A DNA stretch of 64,000 nt from Verpa conica. Its lineage: Eukaryota; Ascomycota; Pezizomycetes; Pezizales; Morchellaceae. The stretch spans positions 434,001-498,000 of the forward strand of contig JAUFSD010000013.1 in NCBI GenBank assembly GCA_033030425.1, given 5' to 3'. Positions 1 through 12,545 of this stretch are shown one piece after another. The notes under the pieces were generated by a model. It was not told the DNA's origin. It did no database searches and saw only the letters and a program-made list of their open reading frames with translations. The position numbers were made by a program, and so were the translations under genes. How positions within the stretch are numbered: the stretch's first letter is position 1; each line of letters starts with the position of its first letter.

Positions 1-3000
1 TCGGAATCTTGTATTTGATTTTAAATTGTCCAAATCCATCTCGTACACATACATGTATGTAGGACACGTCGGCTCACGGAGTGTAGTACTACATGTAATG
101 ATCATCGCGAACTTCAACCGTATTGTAACCGTTACAGAAATGCGGTACGAACCTCAGATCAGGTATCTACGTACCCCGGAAATAAGAACTCTTCTGCCCC
201 ACACACACTCCTCGCACACTCACACTCACACAAGACATCCCAAAACTCTGTTCGCGACCGACGACAGCGAGTTTCCACTGACTGGGAGGAGCCAGTTACC
301 TATTCTGATCACCTCATTCATCAGGGTTCATGAGTTACCGTCACCCCGCTCACTCACCGCGGTGAACACCACCATCCTGGGTCCCACCATCAAGAAGACA
401 AAGATAAAAAAGCTTTGACCTTCTTGCTGTCAATTGAGAAATCACAAGCCCTAGACGGCCCATCGTCACCCCTGTCAAACATTAGCAATTCTCTCGCTTG
501 CGTCTGCGATGAAACAGGGTCGATCACCTGAGCAGCTGGACGCCAAAGGCCTAAGAGTTCGATGGTGATCCTCCATCTATTTTTTTGTGGGTGTGGCTGT
601 TGGGCTGTGCTGTGCTGTGGGCTGGATTGAACAGCTCATGTTTTCCGATCACATTTTTTTATTACTATTTCATCAGAATTACTATGACGGTCAGAACCAA
701 AAGGCTCGAGCTCTTCGGCTCCTCCGTATTATGTTTGCTTCGATCCTCACAGACGAGAATAAATAAATAAAAAGTAACAATGACACCCTGGGCCCTACAC
801 ATCTAGATCACAGCACTTTCTCCAGTCCCACCCCATGTCCAGTCTGAAACAATTCCTTGGGAATGAAGCGAGTTGGAGTTAGGGTCCTCCGGCAGCAACC
901 TCCTCTTCCCGAAGGACTAGTCTAGCTCGCGATGGAAATTGTGGATAGATGTCGACATAAATTGTTGCGGCTTGGCTCTGTAATCGTGCCTCGGTAATCA
1001 AGTACGCGCCGCTAACTACGCAATTGCTTTATTTATTTATTTATTTACCGCGCGCAGCTCCCTTTATATTTAGGTTGATCATCTTTGACAGAAAATCTCA
1101 GTACCTAGGCTTACCTACGCTGGACTGGCATCCCATCACCCAAGTTGTTTCAGCATAACACAGTGGTGGTTCCCGGCCTCTTCTAACTATGGTCCGTGTC
1201 TTTTTGATGGCAATATTCGATTTATGTCTTCCGATCCTCTATTTCGAAATCGCGAAAGTAAATTTGAGGTTTATTCTACTTTGTTTCGAAAAGACGCTTG
1301 GTCCAAGGGAAATTCGGCTATTCGTTGTATCACAATCAGCCCACTACAGACATATATTCGATTTGATATCCCTCTATTTTCATGGCCAGGAACCAGGTAC
1401 CAACGTACATCTCAATTTCGAGCCTATTCCCGAGGTACGGGGTTTACACCAATATACCTAGGAAACATATATGTGGATCCAGACGGGAGTTCGCGCTGTG
1501 GAGAATTGACATCGGATATATCCGAGCTGGTTGGCAAGGGCACTTAGTCGGAGATAATCTAACAAAGTCGGCGTTTCGCCAGGCACGAAGCGAGAAAGTA
1601 GAGCAATAAACCTAACTCATATGAGCCTCAGGCGGTCAAGAGGGGACGGAATGCATAAACAGGATCGCCGACACTCCGAAATCGCCGATTATTGCCCGAA
1701 GTCAACAAGATGATGACAGGAGGGACCAGCCCCGGCGATCGCCAAGTAGGAGGGAAAAAAATGAGGTGGGGGTAACAGAGAACGGGATACCAGGGGACGA
1801 GACGAGGGTCAGGAAAATGCTCGGTACCGGTATCTGTGGATCGTGGCCTGAACTCCACCGAGTTTGGCTAACAGATGGGGGGGGGTCAATGGCGAGAGCG
1901 AAATGTCTAGTGTGTGGCACATTATGGAGATTTGGGGATCGGTAAATTTGGACCTGTAGCTCCCGAGGCCTATCCGTCACCGTTGGACACACGGGCGCCG
2001 TTACCTATTTCCTCCGGTATATTTTATCTAGGCCTGTCCTTTTTAGAGGAATTCCCGGGTTTCATGAGGGGGGCATAACGGTAAGGTAGCTAGGATGAAG
2101 GGTACTGAAAGAGCTTCTCGCTGATGTGGCTTGTGGTCAAAGATACAAATTACGCGACCCACGTCTACTTCCTATGACGTGGTTTACTGACAGAAAATAC
2201 TATATACTTTGCAAGCAATAAGGGTAAAAAGATCTGGACTCGGAAGATCCCGTAACATATGCTTGTTAGTGCCATTAAGAGAGTACAATCTCGTATATAC
2301 TTTATCTATCTAGATCGTGGGGAGGGGGGGTGCGTAAAGAGCTATTCAAAACCGTGATCAGACTTGCTGTCAGGGGGAGGAGATCTCCACTAGAAGACTG
2401 TACAAAATTTTCTGGTAGGAAAGGGGCAAGCCGCTGACGGGGGGATTGGAAAGCTTAGTTGCCCCCTACATCGAGTACTAAGCACATGTGTTTATGTAGG
2501 CATGGACAAAAATATATTAGAGATTCGGCAGTTATAGTACCGGTACGCGGCTGAATTGTGCGTTTTCTTGTGCGTTTGCGGACTAAGTTTTCGTTTGCAA
2601 GCGCTTATTGAAACAAGTTCTGCTTTTATTCATTTTATTTTTCATTTTTACCATACTAACTTGCAGGCACTAGCTGTAATTCCATGACGCAGGCTCATGC
2701 AATTGAAAGGAGCAGTTAAAAAAAATGCAATAAGATAGAAAAACTACGTATGCACTTAACGCTGGAAAAACTATTTTTGTAATATTACATGTACCTACAG
2801 GACAAGTGGGCTTACCGGAGTCCCCGTATTAGGGCTTGTTGATACCCTTACTGAGAGGCGACTAGAATTGTTGAATGCCAATTTATTGTGTTCACCCGGC
2901 GGTAATTTCTAATGTATGTACGATATTATTTCAGGTCTGGCGCGGCAGATGGTATCACAGTACCCGTGGATATCTCACTATATCTAATGCATGAGAGGGC

Positions 3001-6000
3001 CTTTGTGGGGGTTGTAAGATCACCCTCAGTGGTCTGTAGAGTGTTGAACTAGGCCTTTCATGACTACGGGAGGTCTAGACAGTCGATTCTAGAACTACAA
3101 TAGCTGATAAAGCATGTGAATAATAGGTCTAGTATCATCTACGGTACATACATGAAGGGAAAGAGGGAGGGGAGGGGGGGGAGGCTGCTAGGCGGATACA
3201 CCCGCTGTGAGAGAGATGAATTACAATAGTTTTCTATGTCTCATGGACGCTCATATGTACCGAACCGAGATGAAGGGATAGCAACGTTTGAATAACGTTT
3301 GAATACGTATCTTCGGAGAGTTTCCAGGAATCGGTGGGAGACGTTTCCGTTGTACGATTATGACACGATACCGGTACCCGTTAATGTCTCACTTGAGCTT
3401 GTACTCATGGGTAGAACGTTTTTTTTTCCAGGTGATTTCCTGTTCCTCCCGGACACTATCTACCTAAACAACTTCTTTTAGGATGTGCTCCCCTTTTAGA
3501 GCCTTAGAGGGACTTTTTGGCCTTCGGGGGGACGGAATGGATATTCATGGTCTTACTTTTTTTTCAATTTTTTTTTTCAAATTAAAAAAATACTGCATGT
3601 GTGGCTTATTCGGTAGAATAGACTGTAAGGAGGGTGCATATAGACACATATCCAAGGCTTTTCCGGCTCTCCAGGAGTTTGGAAGACGGGAATTACGGGA
3701 ATTACGATAGTACTCTTGCAGGCTGCGTGTTGGTCAACAGCTGTTTTGGAAAGAGGGAAGAAAAGATTGTGTGTGTGGGGTGTGTACGTAGAGGAGGTAA
3801 GAAACGGTAAGTCTGGAAGTACCTAAAGTCCGGTTTTGAAATTGTTCGGTGGTAAATTTCCTGCAGTACAACAATCACGCAGTGCCCTAGGTGGTCCACC
3901 CGGGAAGCTGAAGAAATGTGACAACCCGCCGTTTGGTTACCACATACGTACGATTTCGTGTTTATATATTAAGTTCGGGGACTCCCCGGCCTTCCTAGGT
4001 AACCTGATGACCGCGCGATCTCAAGTATGCCTAGGCCCTGGAAACACTTGTTTTAACAGGTATTATAGCCATAAAAAATGAGTTTCCTCCCCCCCCCCCA
4101 CCTATGACTAGACAGGAGACTTATTAGAGGGCTTTTTTTATACCCCTGCCAGTTATTTGGGCAGGAGACCAAATAGGTAAGGGCTAGATCGAGGAAGGCA
4201 AAGGAAGATGCATTGGTAAGGCACCCGACTGGGAGAACTACAGGCTGAAGAATATACTGTAGATTTGACAGAGGATGTGGTAAATCTGGGCAGGCAAGGC
4301 TCGGTATATCCTATGCACTTTCCGTAAAAAGTGATATGTGAGATGCACTCTGCAATGCAATGCGTGGTTTAGGGTTACCTGAGGTCGAGTTCCTACTCAA
4401 TTCACTGTCAAATTTACCGACAGGGATGTACTCAAACTCTTTACTGTAACGCAACATGATGCTCAGCCTCGGATGATGAAAGAGGGGGGATTTTACTGGG
4501 ACCACTTTTTTCTTTCTGCCCTAACAAAAGAGACACGAGTTTCGATGACCCAGGGTATTGGAACCAGATGCATCGGAGGATTGCACGGGAACGGTGCTCA
4601 AAAAGCGTGAAAGGCGTTGATGAGAGGAGTTGGCCGGCTAAGCGACTGCCGGCCATTTGGGTCACATTTCAGTGGCTTGAGTGATACATATCATGTAACC
4701 GGCAGGTAATCGTTCCGGGTGTTTTTGATCTGGGTACTTCGTTATTCATAATATGCACGCACCAAGTATGCATTTGTAATTTTTCTGGGGACTTATCTTT
4801 ATTTTCTCAAGCTTGGCGATTAAATGGCCTCCTTTTATGCTACAGGAACCATGGACTCGCAATACGGTCTTGTATCCGGGTTTGTTAGCGCCGATTCACA
4901 GATTCTCACTCGGTATAGAATGACAGCTCTTCTATTTTTCGCGGAAACTCGGCTCAGCGGCTTAAGCCCCGGGGTCTTGGAAGATAGCTACATCAGATAG
5001 GAGAATTAAACTGTTGATATTTCTCGATATGTCACGTAATAATTAGTCAGTTAACACGTAGGTAGATTTCATGGAATGTCGGTCGTCACTAAGTCACTAG
5101 TAAAACATCACGCTCCCTGTCACACATCAACCTAGGACGTTTGTCCTTGGCATAAGTTTATCCCTCCATGGGCCTACTAATCAATAGCGCCGGTCATTAC
5201 ACCTGGTGACTCCGACTCGGGCCTGGTAATTTTTCTGAATCCCGAACCCGTCATAGCGAAATTATTTTTACATATGTACAGTACTATCGGTTTTGTAAGG
5301 GGTAGCTGAAACACAACGCGGGCCTGTGAAGTGGTATTTCCGGAGAAATCGAACTGCCGTTCCCAGCCCTCTCGGGTCTCGGATAATCTCTAAAACAAAC
5401 TCTCCGCATATATATATCGGTGATTTTTTGTGGAGAGGTTGCAATGTAGTTGCACTAATTAGCCTATGGTCAATGAAGGGACGAACTTCCATAAAAACAG
5501 GGGTACTTGAGATGGTAATATGATAGGCAGTAGCTAGTCAGCTCTCTCAAAAACTTGTGACGCACGTCAGTATTAAATCTCTTTGTTTCACACGCGGGAG
5601 AGTTTTTTCCCCAATCAGCCTGTGACGCGTTGGTGGAGACAATGATATACCTATAAGAGAGCAAATATAAGGGGGGGTACTTGTACGTAGAAACTGGAAA
5701 TTTACCTCTCACGGCTTGCTTCCCTTTCTTCCTACACTTGCATTTTAACATTGATTTTTCATGCATGAAGTCCTGGCACAGCATATCAAACTGGGACACA
5801 ACGCAGGGGAATGCAATGTTTGAATTTTCTTGCATCGACTGAGAGCGGCTGTAATTTACAAATACACATGCTGATATAGGGATATTAGTGGGTTTTCTAG
5901 TTATTTTATTTTCCTGCATATTTTGAGATAATGGCTCGGCTCTCACCGGTGCCCCGGAGTTACTCTAATCAAGCGGTTATTCCCGAAGATTTTTAAAAAC

Positions 6001-7954
6001 CTTGCACTTAGGTTCCCTTCGATAACTAGAGTGGGACAAACTTGGATATTTAACATCTCATGTCTGAGAATTCGAAACCTGGCCGAAATTTCCCGAAACT
6101 TTTTTTTCTATTAAGCTATTGATATCATTAGCTAATTTCGAAAAGTCCTCGGCTGCTGTTCTTCTGTAGGCTCTTACGTGTGCTAATCAAATCAAACTAA
6201 ACAAAAATAGAATACAACACTGTCCTATTTGGATCAAGGTCCGAGAAGTAAGGAGTAGACTTTTTGGGGGGTTGTTGATTACGTATCGTTCTTGGAAACT
6301 TTTGGTAGCTATATACCTCCAACAATCCTTCACTTGTAAGCGAAGGAAAAAAAAAATAGTTGCATATGAGGCCAATGTACTCACTCAAGCTTGTACGACC
6401 TTTTGAGAACGGACTGAGTATGCATACGTGCCGTACCGAGTATATGCAGCACAGACCCATTGTATCCTCGAGAAGTCGTGCAGTTACTAGTATGTGCCTC
6501 ATCTTCGGACGGCCTCGGAGTGGGCTTTCCGTGGCTGGCCAGCCAGCGCCCGGTGGAGAGCGGGTACCGACAACGAATTGCTTCCGATGGACTTGTAGGA
6601 GTCGTTGGTTATAGGTTATGAGCCCACACTAGCATGGCCAGATAACAAGTAGATAGCTATCCTGCTGGTGATGTAGATCTAATAGGGGTATAAATATGAA
6701 GTGGAGTGTCTTTAGTTGGAGGAGAGTAAATCTATCTATCGGCATGTAGGCCGGGTTTGTGGCAAATTACGTAGGCATAGTTCTACCTTTCTAGCATTAC
6801 CATCAATATAGTTAACGGGTGAACTGTTCACTTGAAGCGATTTGAAATTACTTAAGCTAAGTGTATATATGTATTCAGGCTTTCTCATACCTATATTTAC
6901 TTTCTTTAGTTATGGTTGTGGCTATAGGTTAACTGGCTAGATAATCATTTCCTTAAAAAATTCTGCCCATTTCTCACGTACCCGATCTATTTCTGCCCTT
7001 ACTATAAATTTCCCAAAGCCTTTGGGTAGTAATTATCAAAGGGGTAAAATCGAGAAGATTGCAAGTGTTCACATGGGTCGAATGTAGCAGAATCACTTGC
7101 CACGATACCGTCTTTAAGATTTCGAAACTATCTAGACTCACGTCACTGAGGGGGGCTAGATGAAGCTGAATGTGCCGAGCGGTGTTAGGGCCCGATAAGA
7201 TCCTACAGCCCAAGCGAGCCAACACTACCAACGAACATTCTGGGATGTTTACAGCCTAACTGGGGGGGTTTGCAGTAAGCCTCATACTGTAGATTAAAGT
7301 AACTGATCTAGACTGACTTGTCTAGACCAAAAACTCTAAAATTACTCTTGAGTAGTGCTCTTTAATGTGTCTAACCATTTCTCTCTGAGCCCTGGGTCGT
7401 TTCATGTTGCATCCTGTGTGGAAGTTATAGTATGGGGTTATGGCGGGTTCACGGCCCTCCTGTAGCCACCAAATCAAGCGATTAAAACTCGCGGCTCTGT
7501 GATACTTAAATGTTACCCCCCTGTCACCCGTTACTTGCTCTTTGTTTCATGATTGCATGGTTCGCATTATCGAGTGATACTATATGACAGGAAAGGGGCT
7601 GAGCAGCAAGTACATATATGTATTGTGTAGGCATTTATTCCGTTTAGAAGTTATTCTATAATAGAAAGCCATGTATTATTGTCTAAATACTAGTTTAATA
7701 ATGCTCCGCCATCTAAACTGATTAGAAACACCCGTAGTAAAATATTGGGAAAGGAAGTGTAACTATACCTATACGTAGACGTCTGCCCCATAAACATAAC
7801 GATGCGAAAATGACATAAAAGAAGAAAAATCAATTGGAACACACCGTACAATGGAAGAACATAGATTCGATCAACTTGTTATTGATTAAACCCTCATAGC
7901 TCAATTTGGTGATGTGGCAACACTACCGCTCGAAATCACACCACTATCACGCCA
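1..7954. other. Long spacer without a supported gene
   Basis: No open frame here has coding character, a recognisable domain or joinable exons; the longest (5470-5946, minus) begins at GTG and looks random. Visible contents are a CA-rich stretch near 199-233, a TTTA microsatellite near 1029-1048, G or C homopolymers (for example 4089-4099), and copies of the palindrome TACATGTA at 50, 90 and 2786. It may hold decayed repeats, but I cannot identify any. Confidence 0.6.
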
Positions 7955-10900
7955 TCAAATATCCTGTTTTCTGTTCTTCATCAATTCTGTCATCTCCATC
8001 AAGTGCCTCCTTGTCTCCAAAAATGCCACCTCTGCCCTTCTTGCTGCCATTTTTGCCTCTTCGGCAGCACACTCGGCATCACGACTTTTGCTCACAGCAT
8101 CCACCATAACCCTGCTCATCTGTAGGAGCCTCTCACGTCTGGGGCTCTGCGGCTCATTGCTGGCAGCATTGATAAGGTCCATACAAACTGCAATTGGGTT
8201 CCGGTCCTTCTCATCCTTAGAAGGGCTCTTGTCGAGACTCGGGATACTGAGTGTGTAGTATCTCCCACCAAGTGCGTTGAAACCATTCTTTTCGTCGGGA
8301 GTTTGAGGAAGCTGGGCTGAAAGTCGCTTAATAAGATTTTCAACTTCATCTTGGGAGAACTGGCCGTTAGGTTGTACGGGTGAATATCTTGCTTTAGTCT
8401 TATTAGTGGCACTCCTGTGGAAGCTTCCGCTTTGTATAACTGAAGGTGACCCTCTACTGAGCCAGCTTGTAAGATTTCCAAGCGGCTTTTGCTTAGGCTT
8501 CGGTGTTTCAATAGTAGTGGAATGAGGGTACTGTTGATCGCTGTTTTTATAGGGGCGGGTATTTTCTTTCTGAAAATCAGGGTGGATAAATGAACTACCA
8601 GTACTGCGTCGACCGAACCAACTGCGGCCACCAATGGGTGTAGTCCGAGGATTGCTACCACACCCAATTCCAGTAATATCCACCAATATACTTCCTTTGA
8701 TTGATTTCTTGGATTTGGTAGGAGGGTCATGTCGCTCAACCACAGTCGGGGGTATGTTTGTGGCTAGTTTGCTTATTCTATGGGAAAATTTGCTGGTATT
8801 CTTAGATGCAACAGTCGTCAATAATATGTCCTTGTTTGTGGTATCTTGAGGAGTTCTCTGCATTCTTAAAGAATCAAGACTCTTGCTGTTCTCTCGGTCT
8901 ATAAAGGTAGTCTGCTCCAGTCTCCTGTTTCTAGGAAGTTGCCCTCCAGAACGAGAAGATGGTTTAGAGAGAGCTGTTAAATTACCGGAAGATTGAGTTC
9001 TAGGTGGAGAGCAGTATGTGTATTGACGGAATTTTTCCTTGGAGAGTGGACGCATATAATTCTTCTCAGTACCTAAAACACTAGTATTTCTCTGACTAGT
9101 CTCGTTTCCAGCACTAGAGGCTCTCTGGTTGCTCTTCCCGGGATTTTCCATGCCACCAGTGCTGCTAGAGTTCCTCTGATGTACATCATTAGATCTACCA
9201 ATGGCTAATTTCTGGTGACTAGCGCTATAAATCGTTCGCTTTGGGGAAAGCATTGGAGTTAAGGCTTTAGGAACCTCTTTAGTATTGATTTTCTGGCCCA
9301 AAGACTTCCCCAACTCTGGCTCCTTTTTCGCTCCATCTAGGCCTCTATGGGTGGTTTCAAGGTTCTTTTTGGGTGATTTTATGGTTGAATGTTTGACTTT
9401 AGGGGTATTCTCATAAATCGAGACTCTTCGACTAGAATTCTTTGGATTTGGTATCTTTGGAGTACTGTCATGCGGATTGGGCTTTTTTATAGTGGGGTCA
9501 GACTTCTCAAGATTACCGGTAACGGGTGGACGTACTTCTAGGGTCTTTTCGTCTATCATATCAATCGACTTCATGGAGTGCATGAAACTTTTAGTACTAG
9601 AATCACTAACGGTTCTGGGTTGCTTCATACTAACCCACTCTAAAGAAACGGGAGATTTTCCCCCATAAGTATTTTTTGTAACTTCTATAAGCCTTGGTGC
9701 TCCCGGAACACATCTTACAGATGAATCTGAAAAGATACCAAGAACAAAGTTTGGAATATCTCCAGTACTATTAGTAGCTGTACTGAGGATTGTAGATGCC
9801 GCTGAATTCTCACGACGAAGGTTTTTGTCTTCGTAGATGTCTCCACCAGATCTAAAGCTGTCTCCTCTACTTGTAGAAGAGGATAGTAGGCTGGGAGTAA
9901 TGCTAACTCGGTTATTGTGTCTCCCGGAATACTTAGGGCTAGAGTTCAAACTATTGTTTAGGGCAGATGGTTTAGGCCTCTTAGGAATGGTCCTCTTAGG
10001 AAATATAGGAGCTGCCGACTGTGAATATGGCGTAACGGTCTTAGAAGATGATTCGGAAGTGGTGGTTATTGCACTTTTTGTTGAAATATAACTGGATCTT
10101 GCCCCCCTTTCCATGCTCCGATGCTTATTCCGGACGGTTTTTTCACCAGCGACCCTGATATTTGGAGTTGTGTTTCTGCTTTGAAAAATCTCAAAGCTTC
10201 GACATTCTGGCTTATCAATTTTTTCGATAGTGATTTTCGATCTTGGATAATTTTTCCTTATAGTCACTGTTGGTGACAGCGGTAAGGTTCCCGTAAAGGA
10301 AGTATTTGGGGATGATCTCAATCGGGTTATCCTCAATCGCTTAGGGTCATCTAGTAAAGAGGTTGGTTCACTAGAGCACCTGCTCTTGAGAGTTCCTAAC
10401 GAACCTCTTTCCTGCTCTGGGGAAGAGTGAACCTGAGGTATTTGTAGGAGAGCCTTATCCTGCCTAATATCACTACGGGGTCTTAGAATAGTACTCAGGT
10501 TGGAGTTCGATAACATAGCGTATCTCCTCTGTCTAATCACTCTAGGACTTTCGGGCTGGGAAGTTACTCCAGGGCTTCCCGGGGGGCAGGTCCCAGGTTT
10601 TCTCTGGTATAGGGACGGAAGCCGTGATATAGGCTCCTTAGTAGGAGTGTTTACAGAAGGTGACGGAATCTGTAGTCCTAATTTATTCGGGATAGGTGTA
10701 AGATAAAGACTATCATCACGCCAAATTCCTTCAACAGCCTTGTTTTCCCTCACAGGGCTTAACATTGGTGAGAATGCCTCTAGTCGGAGAGTGGCGGGTG
10801 AACCCAGTGCCGAAGGTGAAAGATAGTGGGTGGAACCGGAATTAGGAAGAGCTAAGCGAGAATATAGCCGACCATGCCCATGTCCAAGTACCGTAGAGTC

Positions 10901-11600
10901 AGAGTAAGGAGAACTAGAGCTATCACCATCTAAATAGTCTACACCGTTACTAGGCTCACGATCCTCATAAGTCATCTGCCACCGAGTTTGTTAGGAAGTT
11001 TATTTAGGAATTGATATGAGAGGGTGACAAATACTTGGTGACTGCGTAGTGTATTATGAGCTATGTCATTAAATCCTTTGTGATTCTCGGGGTCCTTTGG
11101 GCCAAATATGTGATCTAGGTCGACGATATCAGATAGTTCAATAGATGATTTCTCATCGAGAATACGTTTGATAGTCAAATCAGCCGTGCTTTCGGATGAG
11201 GTTGAGCGTCTATGGCTATTATTCTGAATTTTAATGCGGTATTCCATATCATAATATTTCTGCTCAAACCCCTGCAAAGTCCTCAGTGAATTTTCTCGTT
11301 TAAGACATAAAGCAATCAACGGGGAAAAACAAACATTTAAACTCATTACTACCTCAGGATCCAAGCACAATCCTCTCAGTGTTGCAAACACCTTACTAAT
11401 TCTGGTATCCCTCGGCATCTCAGTGAATTCAATCTCTAGTTTGTTTTTTAGGTCTGTGAAAAGACTACCCCATTTCTTGTCACTAAGAGCCCGTGGGATC
11501 TACCTCAGTCCGACATCAGATTACCATAAGATAGTGATATAAAGAGGCTGTAGTATGGGGCTAACCAAGAGGATTGTTTTACTATCTCCGATGAAGCCAT
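7955..11600 (-). CDS. Large disordered protein with C-terminal helical domain, function unknown
   Basis: Proposed exons are 11583-11600 (start MASSEI), 11035-11499 and 7955-10975, giving 1167 residues. The intron 10976-11034 (59 bp) has a GTATTT donor, a CTAAC branch site and a GGCAG acceptor, in phase 0. It joins a helical N-terminal part (about residues 1-160, with the motif DKKWGSLF) to a very long Ser/Pro/Arg/Lys-rich middle of low complexity. The last 90 residues form an amphipathic, probably coiled-coil helix rich in Ala/Glu/Arg (RRERLLQMSRVMVDAVSKSR ... MTELMKNRKQ). Such a tail is, from memory, seen in uncharacterised ascomycete proteins. There is no signal peptide, membrane segment or catalytic motif. 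The first exon is only 18 nt and its GTAAAA donor is weak, so the N-terminus is less sure; ATG at 11418 is the fallback start. Function is unknown; a scaffold or cytoskeletal role would be inference only. Confidence 0.75.
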
Positions 11601-12545
11601 TTCTCTTGTGTTTACTGTGGCTATTGGAAGATGGACTAGTTCGGGGGTTATTCAACATTGTGATACTCTGTTATTATCTGTATTGTTCTTTTGATATCAA
11701 TAGAGAGACTAGGATATCTAGTATTGCTGTCTTATAAGGGTACGATGGCGTATGTAGAACAAGCGGGTGAGAGATAAGGAAAGGATAGTCTGGTTTTATT
11801 CGTACCTATTCCCCTATACTAGCGGTCCTGACTGAACGAGTAATAAACCCTGATACAATGATTACACTCAGGCAAAAACTAAACGTAGGGTAGTGGGTGA
11901 AGAAGGGGGTAAGGGAAAAAAAAGGCTAAGCTGGAGCAAATATATCAACGGGGTAACTTGTGTATGATAAGAGAGAAAGTAAGGGTGATAGGTGGCTACA
12001 CCGTGGGACTGGATAGGGAATGAGGGGGACGGAGATGGAGGGGTAGAGGAAAGGAGATAGGAGGAAGAGGAATAAGGAGGAGGTTGGACTAGATATCAAA
12101 TAGGCACACTATATGAAGTCACTAGTACAGCATGCTGAGCTAACGGGACACTAGGTGGGTTGCCAACGAACCATCATTGGAAATTACATGTACATGTAGG
12201 ATAGCATAGCATATGGGTATATGTATTACCGATAGGCGCAAACTTAATGATTCTGTTTCTAGGCTTGAGAAGGGCAATATATAGCTCTTTCTCACTTCCT
12301 CCCTTCTAGAACTGAATGATAAAATAACTGGGAGAGTAAACTAAATTATATAATATCACTCGAATTGGAAATAAGTAGTCTAGAGTGAGTGTAACAAGCA
12401 CCAATAAAAATTACCGAAATTTTTGTATAAAGATCCTCGTTAACCTCGTGTCTAAGAATTCTCAAAGGCCCCAAGATTCAAGAAACTGTAAACCCACTTG
12501 CATTTAGAACATCTCAGGTACCTCTATTTCCTATGAACCCCGGTC
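11601..12545. other. Intergenic spacer
   Basis: Upstream of the disordered-protein gene and downstream of the oxygenase gene. It contains purine-rich tracts near 11890-12080 (runs of GGAGA and GGGGA) and two overlapping TACATGTA palindromes at 12185-12198. No coding frame was found. Confidence 0.6.

Noticed and set aside
5470..5946. 158-codon minus-strand open frame
   Set aside because: It starts at GTG, has no recognisable motif, no supporting splice context and random-looking composition.
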